From NCBI RefSeq assembly GCF_001905345.1, contig NZ_LFBV01000003.1:414234-478233 (forward strand): a stretch of DNA of 64,000 bases, in the 5' to 3' direction. The stretch is from Streptomyces uncialis. Lineage in GTDB: Bacteria; Actinomycetota; Actinomycetes; Streptomycetales; Streptomycetaceae. Position 1 is the stretch's first letter. Each line of letters starts with the position of its first letter. Both the position numbers and the translations under genes were made by a program. Below, piece by piece: positions 13,167 through 21,867 of the stretch. Under the pieces are notes generated by a model. It was not told the DNA's origin, did no database searches, and saw nothing but the letters and a program-made list of their open reading frames with translations.

Positions 13167-14209
13167 AGGCTGCCCTTCCTGAGGAGATGGACGAGGAAGA
13201 CGGCCCCGCCGAGGAACTCGATGACGACGGTGAGCATGCCGGAGGCGTAGAAGACGTGCTCCATGACGAACTGGCCGCCGACCAGCGTGAGCAGGCCGAT
13301 GAGGAACGCCATGGGCAGGACGACGGCGTGCCGGTGGGTGCCCGCGAACTGGTAGGCGAGCATCGCGGTGACGAAGCCGAAGAAGGTCATGGGGCCCGCG
13401 AGCGCGGTGGACATCGCGATCAGCAGGGAGACCAGCAGCAGCATCACGGTCAGCTCGCGCTTGTGGGCGATGCCGAGGCTGGTGGCGGTCTCGCGGCCCA
13501 GCAGCAGGGTGTCGAGGCGGTACCGGCGGTGCCAGACGACCGCGCCGACGATCAGGCACACGGCTCCGGCGAGCGGCAGGTATCCGACCTCGGCGCTGGT
13601 GAGCCGTCCGAAGAGCCGGGTGGCCAGCACATCGTGCTCGGACGGGGAGAGCAGCCGCTGGAGGAAGTCCGACAGGCTGCGGAAGGCGAGGCCCAGCACC
13701 ACGCCGACCAGGAGCATCACATGGATGCTGCCGTTGCGTCCGGAGAACAGCCAGCGGAACAGCAGCATGGTGAAGCAGACCATCAGCAGGGTCTGGGTGA
13801 CGAGCTTGGGCATCCCGTCCGTCGCGGCGAGCACGCTGCCGCCGAACACCGCCACCAGCAGGGTCTGCGTCAGGATGTAGACGGCGTCGAACCCCATGAT
13901 CGACGGGGTGAGGATGCGGTTGTGGGTGATGGTCTGGAAGACCACCGTGCCCACCGCGTGGGCGAAGGCGACGATCACCATCGTGCCCAGCACGGTCAGC
14001 CGGCGTTCGAAGGCGAACGCGAAGGTCCCCTCGATGAAGAGGAAGAGGAAGCAGACCACGGCGACGGCGACGAGTCCGGCCGCGAGGGCCAGTCGCGCGG
14101 CGACGGGCAGGCCCTTGCGGGGCGCCGTCGTGCCTCCCGCGCGCCCGGCATCGCTGGTGGCCTTGTCGTGCGGTGCGGTCGCGGTCGTCGGCGGACGGGT
14201 CTCAGACAT
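13163..14209 (-). CDS. Iron-siderophore ABC transporter permease (FecCD family), second subunit
   Basis: A 348-residue polytopic membrane protein of the FecCD family. A basic, Thr/Ala-rich N-terminal tail precedes about nine hydrophobic segments. The cytosolic coupling region ETATSLGIAHKRE and the PMTFFGFVTAML motif are typical of the FepG/FhuG half. Its start overlaps the stop of the neighbouring permease by 8 bases, and its stop overlaps the ATPase start. With the other permease it forms the heterodimeric channel of the importer. Confidence 0.92.
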   Translation of the reverse strand: MSETRPPTTATAPHDKATSDAGRAGGTTAPRKGLPVAARLALAAGLVAVAVVCFLFLFIEGTFAFAFERRLTVLGTMVIVAFAHAVGTVVFQTITHNRILTPSIMGFDAVYILTQTLLVAVFGGSVLAATDGMPKLVTQTLLMVCFTMLLFRWLFSGRNGSIHVMLLVGVVLGLAFRSLSDFLQRLLSPSEHDVLATRLFGRLTSAEVGYLPLAGAVCLIVGAVVWHRRYRLDTLLLGRETATSLGIAHKRELTVMLLLVSLLIAMSTALAGPMTFFGFVTAMLAYQFAGTHRHAVVLPMAFLIGLLTLVGGQFVMEHVFYASGMLTVVIEFLGGAVFLVHLLRKGSL

Positions 14210-15164
14210 GGGCCTTCCCTCGCTGACGCAGGATCATCGCGACGAACATCACCGCGCCGACGGCACCGAGCACCAGCGTCGCCGGGATCTCCATGGGGAA
14301 GACGACGAGCCGCCCGACGAGATCGCAGGCGATCATCAGGGCCACGCTCGCCAGCACCACCCACGGCAGATTGCGGCGGATGTCGTCGCCGCGCGCCATG
14401 GAGACGAGGTTCGGCACGATCAGCCCGAGGAAGGGGATGAAGCCGACGACGACCGTGGTGACACCGGTGGCCAGGGCGACCATGGTGAGCCCGATGAAGA
14501 GGATGCGGCGGTACGGCAGCCCCAGGCTGACGGCGGTGTCCCGGCCGAGACCGGCGATGGTGAAGCGGTCGGCGGCCACGTACAGGCCGACGACGATGGC
14601 TCCGACCGCCCACAGCGGCTCGTAGCTCCCGCGGACCACCGAGCTGAATCCGCCGGAGCGCCAGGTGGCGAGCATCTGGAGCAGCTGGGTGGACGAGGCG
14701 ATGTACACCGTGACCGAGCTGACCAGCGCGCCCAGCATGATGCCCACGATCGGCACGATGACCTGCGACTTCAGCGCGATCCGGCTGAGGACGACCAGGA
14801 ACACGAGTGCGCCGGCGAACGCGAAGAGGCTGGCGGCGCCCATCTTCACCAGCAGGGACGCACCCGGCGTGAGGACGGTGAGCAGCAGTACGCCCAGCGC
14901 GGCCCACTCGCTGGTGCCGGTGGTGGTCGGCTCGACGAAACGGTTCTGTACGAGCATCTGCATGATCACGCCGGAGACGGCCATGGCGGCCGCGGCGAGG
15001 ATCAGCGCGAGCGTGCGCGGTACCCGGGAGATGAGGAACATCTCCCGGGCGTCGGGATCGGTGAACAGGGAGCGCGGGCCGATGTCGTAGCCGCCGATGA
15101 AGAGGGAGGCGATGACCAGGGCCAGCACACCGAGCGCGGCGGACGCGAGGGGAAGTCGGCGCAT
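14202..15164 (-). CDS. Iron-siderophore ABC transporter permease (FecCD family), first subunit
   Basis: A 320-residue FecCD-type permease starting MRRLPLASAAL at 15164, with about ten hydrophobic segments, an SRVPRTLALILAAAAMAVSGVIMQ segment and the cytosolic RDTAVSLGLPYRR coupling loop followed by GFIPFLGLIVPN. Upstream in-frame sequence is rich in Arg, Gly and Pro and does not look coding, which supports the internal ATG. A strong hairpin separates this gene from the substrate-binding protein gene, so it may be transcribed less than that gene. Confidence 0.92.
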   Translation of the reverse strand: MRRLPLASAALGVLALVIASLFIGGYDIGPRSLFTDPDAREMFLISRVPRTLALILAAAAMAVSGVIMQMLVQNRFVEPTTTGTSEWAALGVLLLTVLTPGASLLVKMGAASLFAFAGALVFLVVLSRIALKSQVIVPIVGIMLGALVSSVTVYIASSTQLLQMLATWRSGGFSSVVRGSYEPLWAVGAIVVGLYVAADRFTIAGLGRDTAVSLGLPYRRILFIGLTMVALATGVTTVVVGFIPFLGLIVPNLVSMARGDDIRRNLPWVVLASVALMIACDLVGRLVVFPMEIPATLVLGAVGAVMFVAMILRQRGKAHV

Positions 15165-15186
15165 GGGGCTTCCGGGACGGATGAGG

Positions 15187-15217
15187 CGCGCGGCCCCGGG
15201 GTGCCCGGGGCCGCGCG
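15187..15217. terminator. Intercistronic hairpin downstream of the siderophore-binding protein gene
   Basis: A perfect 14-bp inverted repeat (cgcgcggccccggg and its complement) with a 3-base loop, located between the binding-protein gene and the first permease in the direction of minus-strand transcription. Such a stem can attenuate read-through or protect the 3' end of the binding-protein mRNA, giving more binding protein than permease. Confidence 0.55.
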
Positions 15218-15229
15218 GATGCGGGAGTG

Positions 15230-16216
15230 TCAGCCGGCCGCGTCGAAGGCGGTCGACACCGCGGTGAAGGCGTCGGTGTACGCCTGGGCGCCCTCGGTCA
15301 GATAGAAGTCGCTCGCCAGGTAGATCACCTGGTCCTGCCGGCGGAACGTGGTCTTCTCCCACGCCTCCATGCCGTTCACGATCTTCTTGGCCGCGACGGG
15401 CTCGGAGCCGTCCTCGGTGCCCACGGCCGCGTCGCGGTCCAGCAGGATCATCCAGTCGGGGTCGAGCTTGGCGAGGGTCTCGGGAGCCAGGCCGGAGTTG
15501 TCGTGGACGGACGTGCTCTCCTCGTCCTCGGCGCTCAGCACGTTCTTCAGGTTCAGCGGCTCGGCGAGGCGCCCGATCCGGCTGGCACCGTTGTCGATCT
15601 TGCCGGCGCTGGAGACACCGAGGAACACCGTCTCGCCCTTGGTCGCCGCGGCGGCCGCGCTCTTGGCCTTCTCCAGACCGTCGACGATCTTCTTGGCCTC
15701 GTCCTCCTTGCCGAAGATCTTGCCGAGGGTCTCGGTCTGCGCCTTCAGCGAGTTGACGTAGCCGCCCTCGGCCTCGTCGGACGGGGCGACATCGATCGTG
15801 GTGGTGATCTTGGCCAGCTTGTCGTGGTGCTCGGCGAACCGGTAGCCACCGATGATCAGGTCCGGCTCGCTCGCGTTGACGGCTTCGAGCTTGGGCTCGT
15901 GGTGGATTCCGGCGTCCTTGATCGCAGAATCGTTTTTCCAGTCCTCGAAGCCCTCGTCCGGCAGCAGCCCCTTGGGGACCGCGACGGGCTTGACGCCGAA
16001 CGCCTTCAGCGTCGCGAAGGAGGTGCTGTCGAGCGCGACGACCCGCGCGGGCTCCTTGGGGACCTCGACGTCACCCTTGGCCGTGGTGACGGTGACCTTG
16101 CCCTTGCTCGCGCCCTTGTCCGACGAGCCGGACTCCCCGCAGGCGCTCAACAGGAGACCCGCACTCAGGACCGCACCGGTCGCTACGACGGTCTTACGAA
16201 AACGGACGGGACGCAC
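15230..16216 (-). CDS. Iron-siderophore substrate-binding lipoprotein
   Basis: A 328-residue secreted lipoprotein. The signal peptide has a basic start, a hydrophobic stretch and a lipobox LSAC, with the lipidated Cys at about residue 26, then a Ser/Gly/Lys-rich tether. The mature part has the helical-backbone fold of FatB/CeuE-type periplasmic binding proteins (VVALDSTSFATLKAFGVKPVA, PDLIIGG). It captures a ferric siderophore outside the membrane and passes it to the two permeases. It is the first gene of the operon and carries an iron box about 75 bases upstream. Which siderophore it binds cannot be told. Confidence 0.93.
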   Translation of the reverse strand: MRPVRFRKTVVATGAVLSAGLLLSACGESGSSDKGASKGKVTVTTAKGDVEVPKEPARVVALDSTSFATLKAFGVKPVAVPKGLLPDEGFEDWKNDSAIKDAGIHHEPKLEAVNASEPDLIIGGYRFAEHHDKLAKITTTIDVAPSDEAEGGYVNSLKAQTETLGKIFGKEDEAKKIVDGLEKAKSAAAAATKGETVFLGVSSAGKIDNGASRIGRLAEPLNLKNVLSAEDEESTSVHDNSGLAPETLAKLDPDWMILLDRDAAVGTEDGSEPVAAKKIVNGMEAWEKTTFRRQDQVIYLASDFYLTEGAQAYTDAFTAVSTAFDAAG

Positions 16217-16290
16217 GGCGGACGACTCCTAGGACTTACGGGCGGCCGACACCACCGAACGGCGTGGCCGGAAGAACCCTTGCTCTCAAC

Positions 16291-16309
16291 TTTGCTTAGC
16301 CTAACCTAA
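16291..16309. promoter_or_regulatory. DmdR/IdeR iron box
   Basis: The 19 bases tttgcttagcctaacctaa match the actinomycete iron-box palindrome TTAGGTTAGSCTAACCTAA at 17 positions. The box lies upstream of the siderophore-binding lipoprotein gene on the minus strand. DmdR1/IdeR bound to Fe(II) is known to repress through such boxes, so the importer should be induced under iron limitation. Confidence 0.88.
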
Positions 16310-17020
16310 CCTCGAACGCCCCTTCCGACGGGTCCGCACCGGGGCTCCCGCGACTGCACGACGGAGCCAGGAGGTCGGCACGAGGCCCGAAGAGGCCGCC
16401 GCGCGCCCGAGGACGGCCGCCTCCGTGGCACCGCATCCGCCTTACCCGGAGGCATCCCCGGCAAGGCCGCGGACCCTCCTATCGGCGGGCGTGGCATACA
16501 GATCCATCGGCGGGTGCGGCGCGCGGACGGCCACGTTCACATTTCCTCCGCCGTTCTTCTTCCTGTTCCGCCGACACTTCCACCGCCGGAGCCGGGGATA
16601 TTTTCATACCGAACTGCATTCACTCTCCCCGATTCCGGGATGATCTCCGGACGGTCACGTCGATCACCCCGAATTGCTGCTGCGGCGCGCGCTACCGGGT
16701 GGCGGGAATCGCTCGGAGGTTCCGACCGATCCGCTCATCGGTGTCCGGTACTGGACGGCCATCTCCGACCGTGCGGGGTCAGACCGTTCGCCGGAACGCT
16801 CCGTTGCCGTCGGCCCCCCTCCATGCACTCAGGGCGGTCGGTTCACACATCGGCCAACCGCCACGGATGCGTGGCATGTAATCGGGTCCCCGCAGAATTC
16901 GGAGTGGCATGCCGTTGACGAACCGATAATCGCGTCATGCTTCGGCTGACCAGATATCACTCTCCAGATGGCCGACCAAGGGGCTTAGCCTTTGATTCGC
17001 AGATCCACCAAGGGGGGAAT
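16310..17020. other. Gene-free intergenic region, about 710 bases
   Basis: This is the divergent spacer between the iron-regulated importer and the NarL-type sensor kinase. It is locally less GC-rich than its surroundings. Short open frames here show no family motif, no good ribosome site and no consistent codon pattern. I see no tRNA or convincing small RNA. It probably carries the kinase promoter, but I could not identify clear -35/-10 elements. Confidence 0.5.
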
Positions 17021-18166
17021 TTGAGCAGGCGGAAGCACTTCGCAGTGCGCATCGGAGAGGCAGGAACGGGCGATACGGAAGATCATTCGGTAAGGCATTT
17101 CGCGCCGCCCCGGATGACGGCGCCGGGCACCGCCCCCTCATGGGCGGATCTCGCCGTGTCCGCCCTGATCACTTATGTCGCCTACGCCCTCGCCCCGGTC
17201 GACACGGACTCCCCGGGCGAGCAGCCCAGCCCGGCCGGCTGGCTGACCATCCTGATTCCGGCCGCGATGGCACTGCCCGTGTACACCGCGCTCGCCGGAC
17301 GGCTGCGGCGGTCGAACCGCCGGATCTGGCCCGGACTGGGGGTCCCGGTGCTCTGCGGGGCGCTGCTCATGGTGGCGGCCATGGTCCCGGCGGCGGGCAT
17401 CGGGGTGCTGTGCTTCCTGAGCGGCCTGCTGCTGCGGGGACCGCGCCGGACGGAGTCCCTGGACCCGGCGCTCTCCCCCGCGGCGGCCCTGGCCCTGCGC
17501 CGGCGCGTGGACGCCGCCCGGCAGGAGGAGCGCCGCCGGCTGCGCTACGACATCCACGACACACTGGGTCCGACCCTGCTCGGCATCAGACTGCGGTTGG
17601 ACACGGCCGCCGCCGGTCTCGCGCACGACCCCAAGACGCGACGGCTGCTCACCGAGGCCGCGGCCGAGACACTGCGCGCGGCGCAGGGCGTCCACAGCAT
17701 CACCGACACCGCGCCGTCCGGCGGCACGGACGGCGTGGGACTGCCCGACGCGCTGCGGCAACTGGTCAGCAGCCTGGGCGATTCGGCGCCGGAGATCACC
17801 CTGGAGGTTCCCAGTGGTCCGCCGCTCGTGGCGGCGGCCACGAAAGCGGCGCTCTATCGCATCGCGGCGGAGAGCCTGACCAACGCGGTCCGGCACGCGG
17901 GGGCCGCGCGCATAGACGTACAGCTGTCGGCGGATGGCGGGAACATGGTCCTGGAGGTGCGCGACGACGGCACCGGGGAGTGGGCCGGGCAGCCGCGCGA
18001 CCACGGGATCGGCCTCGTCTCCATGGCCCGCAGCGCCGAAGCGGTGGGGGGCCGATGTACGGTCGGCCCGCGCCCCGACGCGTCCCCGGGGACCGTGGTG
18101 CGGGCCGTAGTGCCCCGAATACCCACGCGGCGGACCCGCCGGGACACGTCCCGGAGCGCCGCATGA
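17021..18166 (+). CDS. NarL-type sensor histidine kinase
   Basis: About four hydrophobic segments in the N-terminal 130 residues are followed by a HisKA_3 dimerisation segment (RRLRYDIHDTLGPTLLGIRLRLD, phospho-His in IHD) and a HATPase domain (NAVRHAG, DDGTG, GIGLVSM). It senses an unknown signal at the membrane and phosphorylates the adjacent response regulator. The start is uncertain. TTG at 17021 has an excellent AGGGGGGAA ribosome site, while an in-frame ATG at 17115 lacks one. Its stop overlaps the regulator start (ATGA), so the two are translationally coupled. Confidence 0.88.
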   Translation: MSRRKHFAVRIGEAGTGDTEDHSVRHFAPPRMTAPGTAPSWADLAVSALITYVAYALAPVDTDSPGEQPSPAGWLTILIPAAMALPVYTALAGRLRRSNRRIWPGLGVPVLCGALLMVAAMVPAAGIGVLCFLSGLLLRGPRRTESLDPALSPAAALALRRRVDAARQEERRRLRYDIHDTLGPTLLGIRLRLDTAAAGLAHDPKTRRLLTEAAAETLRAAQGVHSITDTAPSGGTDGVGLPDALRQLVSSLGDSAPEITLEVPSGPPLVAAATKAALYRIAAESLTNAVRHAGAARIDVQLSADGGNMVLEVRDDGTGEWAGQPRDHGIGLVSMARSAEAVGGRCTVGPRPDASPGTVVRAVVPRIPTRRTRRDTSRSAA

Positions 18167-18834
18167 CCGTCGGGGTGTTCCTTGTCGACGACCATCCGAT
18201 GTTCCGGGAGGGGATGCGGGCCGCCCTGGAGAGCAGCGGTGAACTGAAGGTGGTCGGCGAGGCGTTCAGCGGTGAGGACGCCCTGGACCTCGTACCGGAG
18301 CTGGGTTCCTCGGTGGATGTGGTCCTGATGGATCTGAGGCTTCCCGGGATCTCGGGGCTGGAGACGATCAGGGAGCTCACCGCGGACGCCGCGAGCGGTC
18401 CGGTCGGCACCCATCGGCCACGGGTGCTCGTCGTGTCGATGTCCGCGGAGGACGACGAGGTGGTGGCGGTCCTGCGGGCCGGTGCGCACGGCTATGTGAC
18501 CAAGGACGCGTCGCGGGACGTGCTGCTGCGTGCCGTTCTCACGGTGGTGGAGGGCGGGGCGGTCTTCAGCTCCGACATCGCCCAGCGGCTCGGCACCTAC
18601 TTCTCGGCGGTGCACGAACTGCCCAGCCGGGCCGCGTTCCCCCAGCTCACGGACCGTGAGCGGGAGGTACTCGATCTGGTGGCACGTGGCTACAGCAACC
18701 GACGGATCGCGCGTGCGCTCGTGCTCTCCGAGAAGACCGTCCGCAACCATGTCTCGCACGTCTTCGCCAAGCTCCAGGTCAACGACCGTTCCATGGCGGG
18801 GGTACGGGCCCGTGACGCCGGGCTCGGCAGATGA
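18163..18834 (+). CDS. NarL/FixJ-family response regulator
   Basis: A 223-residue regulator. The receiver domain has VDDHPMFREGM, the phospho-Asp in VVLMDLRLPGISG, and the conserved Ser and Lys (VVSMSA, VTKDAS). A LuxR-type helix-turn-helix follows (LTDREREVLDLVARGYSNRRIARALVLSEKTVRNHVSHVFAKL). It is coupled to the kinase by ATGA overlap and forms a complete two-component system. Only 7 bases separate its end from the opposing response-regulator gene. The target genes are unknown; the nearest candidates are the ABC transporter genes further right. Confidence 0.92.
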   Translation: MTVGVFLVDDHPMFREGMRAALESSGELKVVGEAFSGEDALDLVPELGSSVDVVLMDLRLPGISGLETIRELTADAASGPVGTHRPRVLVVSMSAEDDEVVAVLRAGAHGYVTKDASRDVLLRAVLTVVEGGAVFSSDIAQRLGTYFSAVHELPSRAAFPQLTDREREVLDLVARGYSNRRIARALVLSEKTVRNHVSHVFAKLQVNDRSMAGVRARDAGLGR

Positions 18835-18841
18835 GCCGCCG

Positions 18842-19528
18842 TCACGCTCCCGCCTCCGGCGAGGCCGCCACCAGTCCCGTCTCATAGGCGACGATGACGA
18901 GCTGGGCACGGTCACGGGCCTCCAGCTTTCTGAGCAGATGGCCCACGTGCGTCTTCACGGTCGCGGGACTCAGATGCAACCACGCGGCGATCTCGGCGTT
19001 CGACAGTCCCCGGGCGATGAGCGTCAGCACCTCGCGCTCCCGCTCGGTCGTACCGGCGAGGACGCGTCCGGGAGGGCGGGCCGATTCGGGGGTGCGCACG
19101 AACTCGGCGATCAGGCGGCGGGTCACCGAGGGGGCCAGCAGTCCCTCACCGGAGGCGACGACGCGGATGGCCGCCAGCAGTTCGCCGGGCGGGGTGTCCT
19201 TGAGCAGGAATCCGCTGGCGCCGCCGCGCAGCGCCGCGTAGACGTAGTCGTCCAGGTCGAACATGGTCAGCATCAGCACCCGGATGTCCTTCGCCCCGGG
19301 AGCGGCGCAGATCCTCCGGGTCGCCTCGATACCGTCCATCTCGGGCATCCGTACGTCCATCAGCACCACGTCGGGCCGGGTACGCAGAGCCATGTCGACC
19401 GCCGTCACCCCGGTGTCCGCCTCCCCGACGACCTTCAGGCCGGGGTCGGAGTCCACCAGGACACGGAAGCTGCCCCGCAGCAGCGCCTGGTCGTCGGCGA
19501 CGAGCACCCGGACCTGGTCGCGCGTCAT
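18842..19528 (-). CDS. NarL/FixJ-family response regulator of the second two-component pair
   Basis: A 228-residue regulator. The receiver has VADDQALLRGSF, the phospho-Asp in VVLMDVRMPEMDG, and LLKDTPPGEL. The LuxR-type DNA-binding domain is TEREREVLTLIARGLSNAEIAAWLHLSPATVKTHVGHLLRKL. It is translated after the kinase gene with overlapping codons at 19525-19528. By context it probably controls the divergent ABC transporter genes and its own operon through the palindrome near 20.79 kb; that is inference. Confidence 0.93.
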   Translation of the reverse strand: MTRDQVRVLVADDQALLRGSFRVLVDSDPGLKVVGEADTGVTAVDMALRTRPDVVLMDVRMPEMDGIEATRRICAAPGAKDIRVLMLTMFDLDDYVYAALRGGASGFLLKDTPPGELLAAIRVVASGEGLLAPSVTRRLIAEFVRTPESARPPGRVLAGTTEREREVLTLIARGLSNAEIAAWLHLSPATVKTHVGHLLRKLEARDRAQLVIVAYETGLVAASPEAGA

Positions 19529-20772
19529 ACGCCGTCCCCGCTCTTGACGACGGGCTGGTAGGGCAGCTGGGCGCGGACCCGGAAGCCGCCGTCGGGCGAC
19601 GGTCCGGCGGTGAAGGAGCCGCCGTACAGTGCCGCGCGCTCCCGCATCCCCAGCAGACCGTGCCGCCCGCTGCCGGGTCCCGGCCGGGCCGGTGGGTGTC
19701 CCTGCGGGTGCCGACCACCGCCGCCGTCGTCGCTGACCTCGATCGTCACCGTACGGCCGTCGGCGGTGACCAGGATGCGGCAGGACGCGGGGGCGGCGTG
19801 CTTGATCACATTCGTCAGGGCCTCCTGGGCGATCCGGTACACCGACAGTTCCAGTCCTTCCGGCAGGGTGTCCTCGGTGCGCAGTTCCATCTCGACGGTG
19901 ACACCCGCCGTGCCCGCCCGCTCCGCGAGCTCGGGCAGCCGGGCCAGACCGGGGGCGGGGCCCAGTGGGCCGGGTTCGACCTCGGAGCGCAGGACGCCGA
20001 GCATCTGCCGCATCTCGCGGAGCGTGCTGCGGCTGGTCGCCTCGATGACACGCAAGGCGTCCTGGACCTCCTCCGGGCGGGTGCGGGCCACATGGTTCGC
20101 CACCGCGGACTTGACGGCGATCAGCCCCATGCTGTGGGTCACGATGTCATGCAACTCGCGGGCGATACGCAGGCGTTCCTCCGCGGCGGCGCGTTCGGCG
20201 ACCTGCTCGGTGAAGTGCGCGATGGCCGCCCGCCGCTCCTTCACGGCACGCCCGACCGTCCAGGACCCCGCCATGGCCGCCCAGCCGAAGAGGATGAGCC
20301 CGGGGCCGTCGAGCCACCAGTACGGGGTGGTGGTCAGCGGGGTCCCGAGCGCGCCGGCGAGGCCGAGCATCGAGGCCGCGAGCCAGGGAATCCACCGCCG
20401 CGCGGGGTCGGTGACGGCGGCGGTGTAGAGCGTCAGACAGACCACGACGAATGGGTCCCGCACCATGTCGAGCAGCACGGAGGCCACGGCGAGGACGAGC
20501 GCGACACCCAGGGCGGTGAGCGGGAAGGGGCGGCGGACGGCGATCGGGAGGCCGGTCAGGGCGACGACCAGGCATTCCGCCCACAGCGGCACGCCCGGGT
20601 CCGCGGGTCGTACCTCGGTGAGGGCGGCCACCAGCAGCAGCGTGGCGTACCCGGCGGCGGCCAGGCCGTCGACGGCGATCAGCCCGCCACGGCTCAGACG
20701 GCGGGGCACAACGGGGAGGGGGCCGGGCGCTTGCACCGACCGACCGTACCCCGGGGTGATCTGACCACGCAT
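19525..20772 (-). CDS. Sensor histidine kinase of the second two-component pair
   Basis: Several membrane segments fill the N-terminal 180 residues. They are followed by a HisKA_3 domain (RIARELHDIVTHSMGLIAVKSAVA) and a HATPase domain (NVIKHA, SDDGGGG, HGLLGMRERA). It is the classical actinomycete kinase type paired with NarL-like regulators and ABC exporters. The start is uncertain. ATG at 20772 follows a long palindrome directly and has no clear ribosome site, and in-frame ATG 20790 lies inside the palindrome, so the true start could be downstream or the mRNA leaderless. Confidence 0.9.
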   Translation of the reverse strand: MRGQITPGYGRSVQAPGPLPVVPRRLSRGGLIAVDGLAAAGYATLLLVAALTEVRPADPGVPLWAECLVVALTGLPIAVRRPFPLTALGVALVLAVASVLLDMVRDPFVVVCLTLYTAAVTDPARRWIPWLAASMLGLAGALGTPLTTTPYWWLDGPGLILFGWAAMAGSWTVGRAVKERRAAIAHFTEQVAERAAAEERLRIARELHDIVTHSMGLIAVKSAVANHVARTRPEEVQDALRVIEATSRSTLREMRQMLGVLRSEVEPGPLGPAPGLARLPELAERAGTAGVTVEMELRTEDTLPEGLELSVYRIAQEALTNVIKHAAPASCRILVTADGRTVTIEVSDDGGGGRHPQGHPPARPGPGSGRHGLLGMRERAALYGGSFTAGPSPDGGFRVRAQLPYQPVVKSGDGV

Positions 20773-20773
20773 C

Positions 20774-20800
20774 AGCCCGGGGTATGTCATACCCCGGGCT
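20774..20800. promoter_or_regulatory. 27-bp perfect palindrome, candidate operator
   Basis: Perfect 12-bp arms (agcccggggtat and ataccccgggct) are separated by 3 bases. The element sits between the divergent kinase/regulator operon and the ABC transporter operon. A related accccggggt palindrome lies at 20748-20757. The symmetry and position suggest a binding site for the paired response regulator controlling both directions. A terminator is less likely because no gene ends here. Confidence 0.6.
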
Positions 20801-20904
20801 GAGAACGGGCCGCCGGCGGCGGTGGACCCCGGACCCCGGGTGGACATCCCGGTTCACGCTCCGGTCCGATGTGCCCGACCCCCGGAACGCGGGAGGGTGT
20901 CGGT

Positions 20905-21867
20905 GTGATCGAACTGAACGAACTGACCAAACGCTACGGCGAGACCGTGGCCGTCGACCGGCTGTCCTTCCAGGTGCGCCCGGGGCGGGTGACGGGCTTC
21001 CTCGGGCCGAACGGCGCGGGCAAGTCGACCACGATGCGGATGATGCTCGGTCTGGACCGCCCGACCTCGGGAGAGGTCCGGTTCGACGGCCGGCCGTACG
21101 CGCGGTCGGCCGATCCGCTGCGGCACGTCGGTGCCCTGCTGGAGGCCAAGGACGTGCACAGCGGCCGCACGGCCCACAACCATCTGCTGTGGCTGGCGCA
21201 GAGCAACCGGATTCCCCGGCGCCGGGTGCGGGAGGTGCTCGAACTCGTGGGTCTGGAGAGCGTGGCCGGGCGGCGGGCCGGGCAGTTCTCCCTCGGGATG
21301 AGCCAGCGTCTGGGGGTCGCGGCCGCGCTGCTCGGCGACCCGCCGGTGCTGCTGTTCGACGAGCCGGTGAACGGACTCGACCCGGAGGGCATCCGCTGGA
21401 TCAGGGATCTGATGAAGGAGCTCGCCGGTGAAGGGCGCACGGTGTTCGTCTCCAGCCATCTGATGAGCGAGATGGCCCTCACGGCGGAACACCTCATCGT
21501 GATCGGGCGGGGGCGGCTGCTCGCGGACACCGGTATGAAGGAGTTCATCGCACGCAACTCCCTGACCTTCGTCCGGGTCCGCACACCGGAACCGGACCGG
21601 ATGCACCAGGTCCTGACCGAGCGGGGCATCACGGTGACCCGGGCGGCGGACGGCGCGCTGGAGGCCGTGGGGGACCAGGCCGCGACCATCGGCGAGCTGG
21701 CCGCCCGGCAGGGGCTGACGGTGCACGAGGTGAGCGTGCAGTCCGCCTCGCTGGAGGACGCGTTCATGCGGCTCACCGAGCAGGACGTGGAGTACCGCTC
21801 CCCGGTCTCCCGCACCGTGGGCCAGCAGGGCGAACGGCAGCCCACCGGCCAGGGAAAGGAATCATGA
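20905..21867 (+). CDS. ABC transporter ATP-binding protein
   Basis: A 320-residue ATPase of the DrrA/CcmA type with Walker A GPNGAGKST, signature FSLGMSQRLGVAAAL, Walker B VLLFDEP and switch His SSH, followed by a C-terminal domain of about 90 residues. GTG at 20905 is chosen because GGGAGGG lies at the right distance and the protein then begins with the usual IELNELTKRYG. It powers the ABC-2 permease encoded next, coupled by ATGA. Given the divergent two-component pair, an exporter for an antimicrobial or membrane-active compound is plausible. Confidence 0.9.
   Translation: MIELNELTKRYGETVAVDRLSFQVRPGRVTGFLGPNGAGKSTTMRMMLGLDRPTSGEVRFDGRPYARSADPLRHVGALLEAKDVHSGRTAHNHLLWLAQSNRIPRRRVREVLELVGLESVAGRRAGQFSLGMSQRLGVAAALLGDPPVLLFDEPVNGLDPEGIRWIRDLMKELAGEGRTVFVSSHLMSEMALTAEHLIVIGRGRLLADTGMKEFIARNSLTFVRVRTPEPDRMHQVLTERGITVTRAADGALEAVGDQAATIGELAARQGLTVHEVSVQSASLEDAFMRLTEQDVEYRSPVSRTVGQQGERQPTGQGKES

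Noticed and set aside
16514..16918. A 134-codon plus-strand frame in the 16.3-17.0 kb spacer
   Set aside because: It has no ribosome site or recognisable motif and lies in less GC-rich sequence with mixed codon use.
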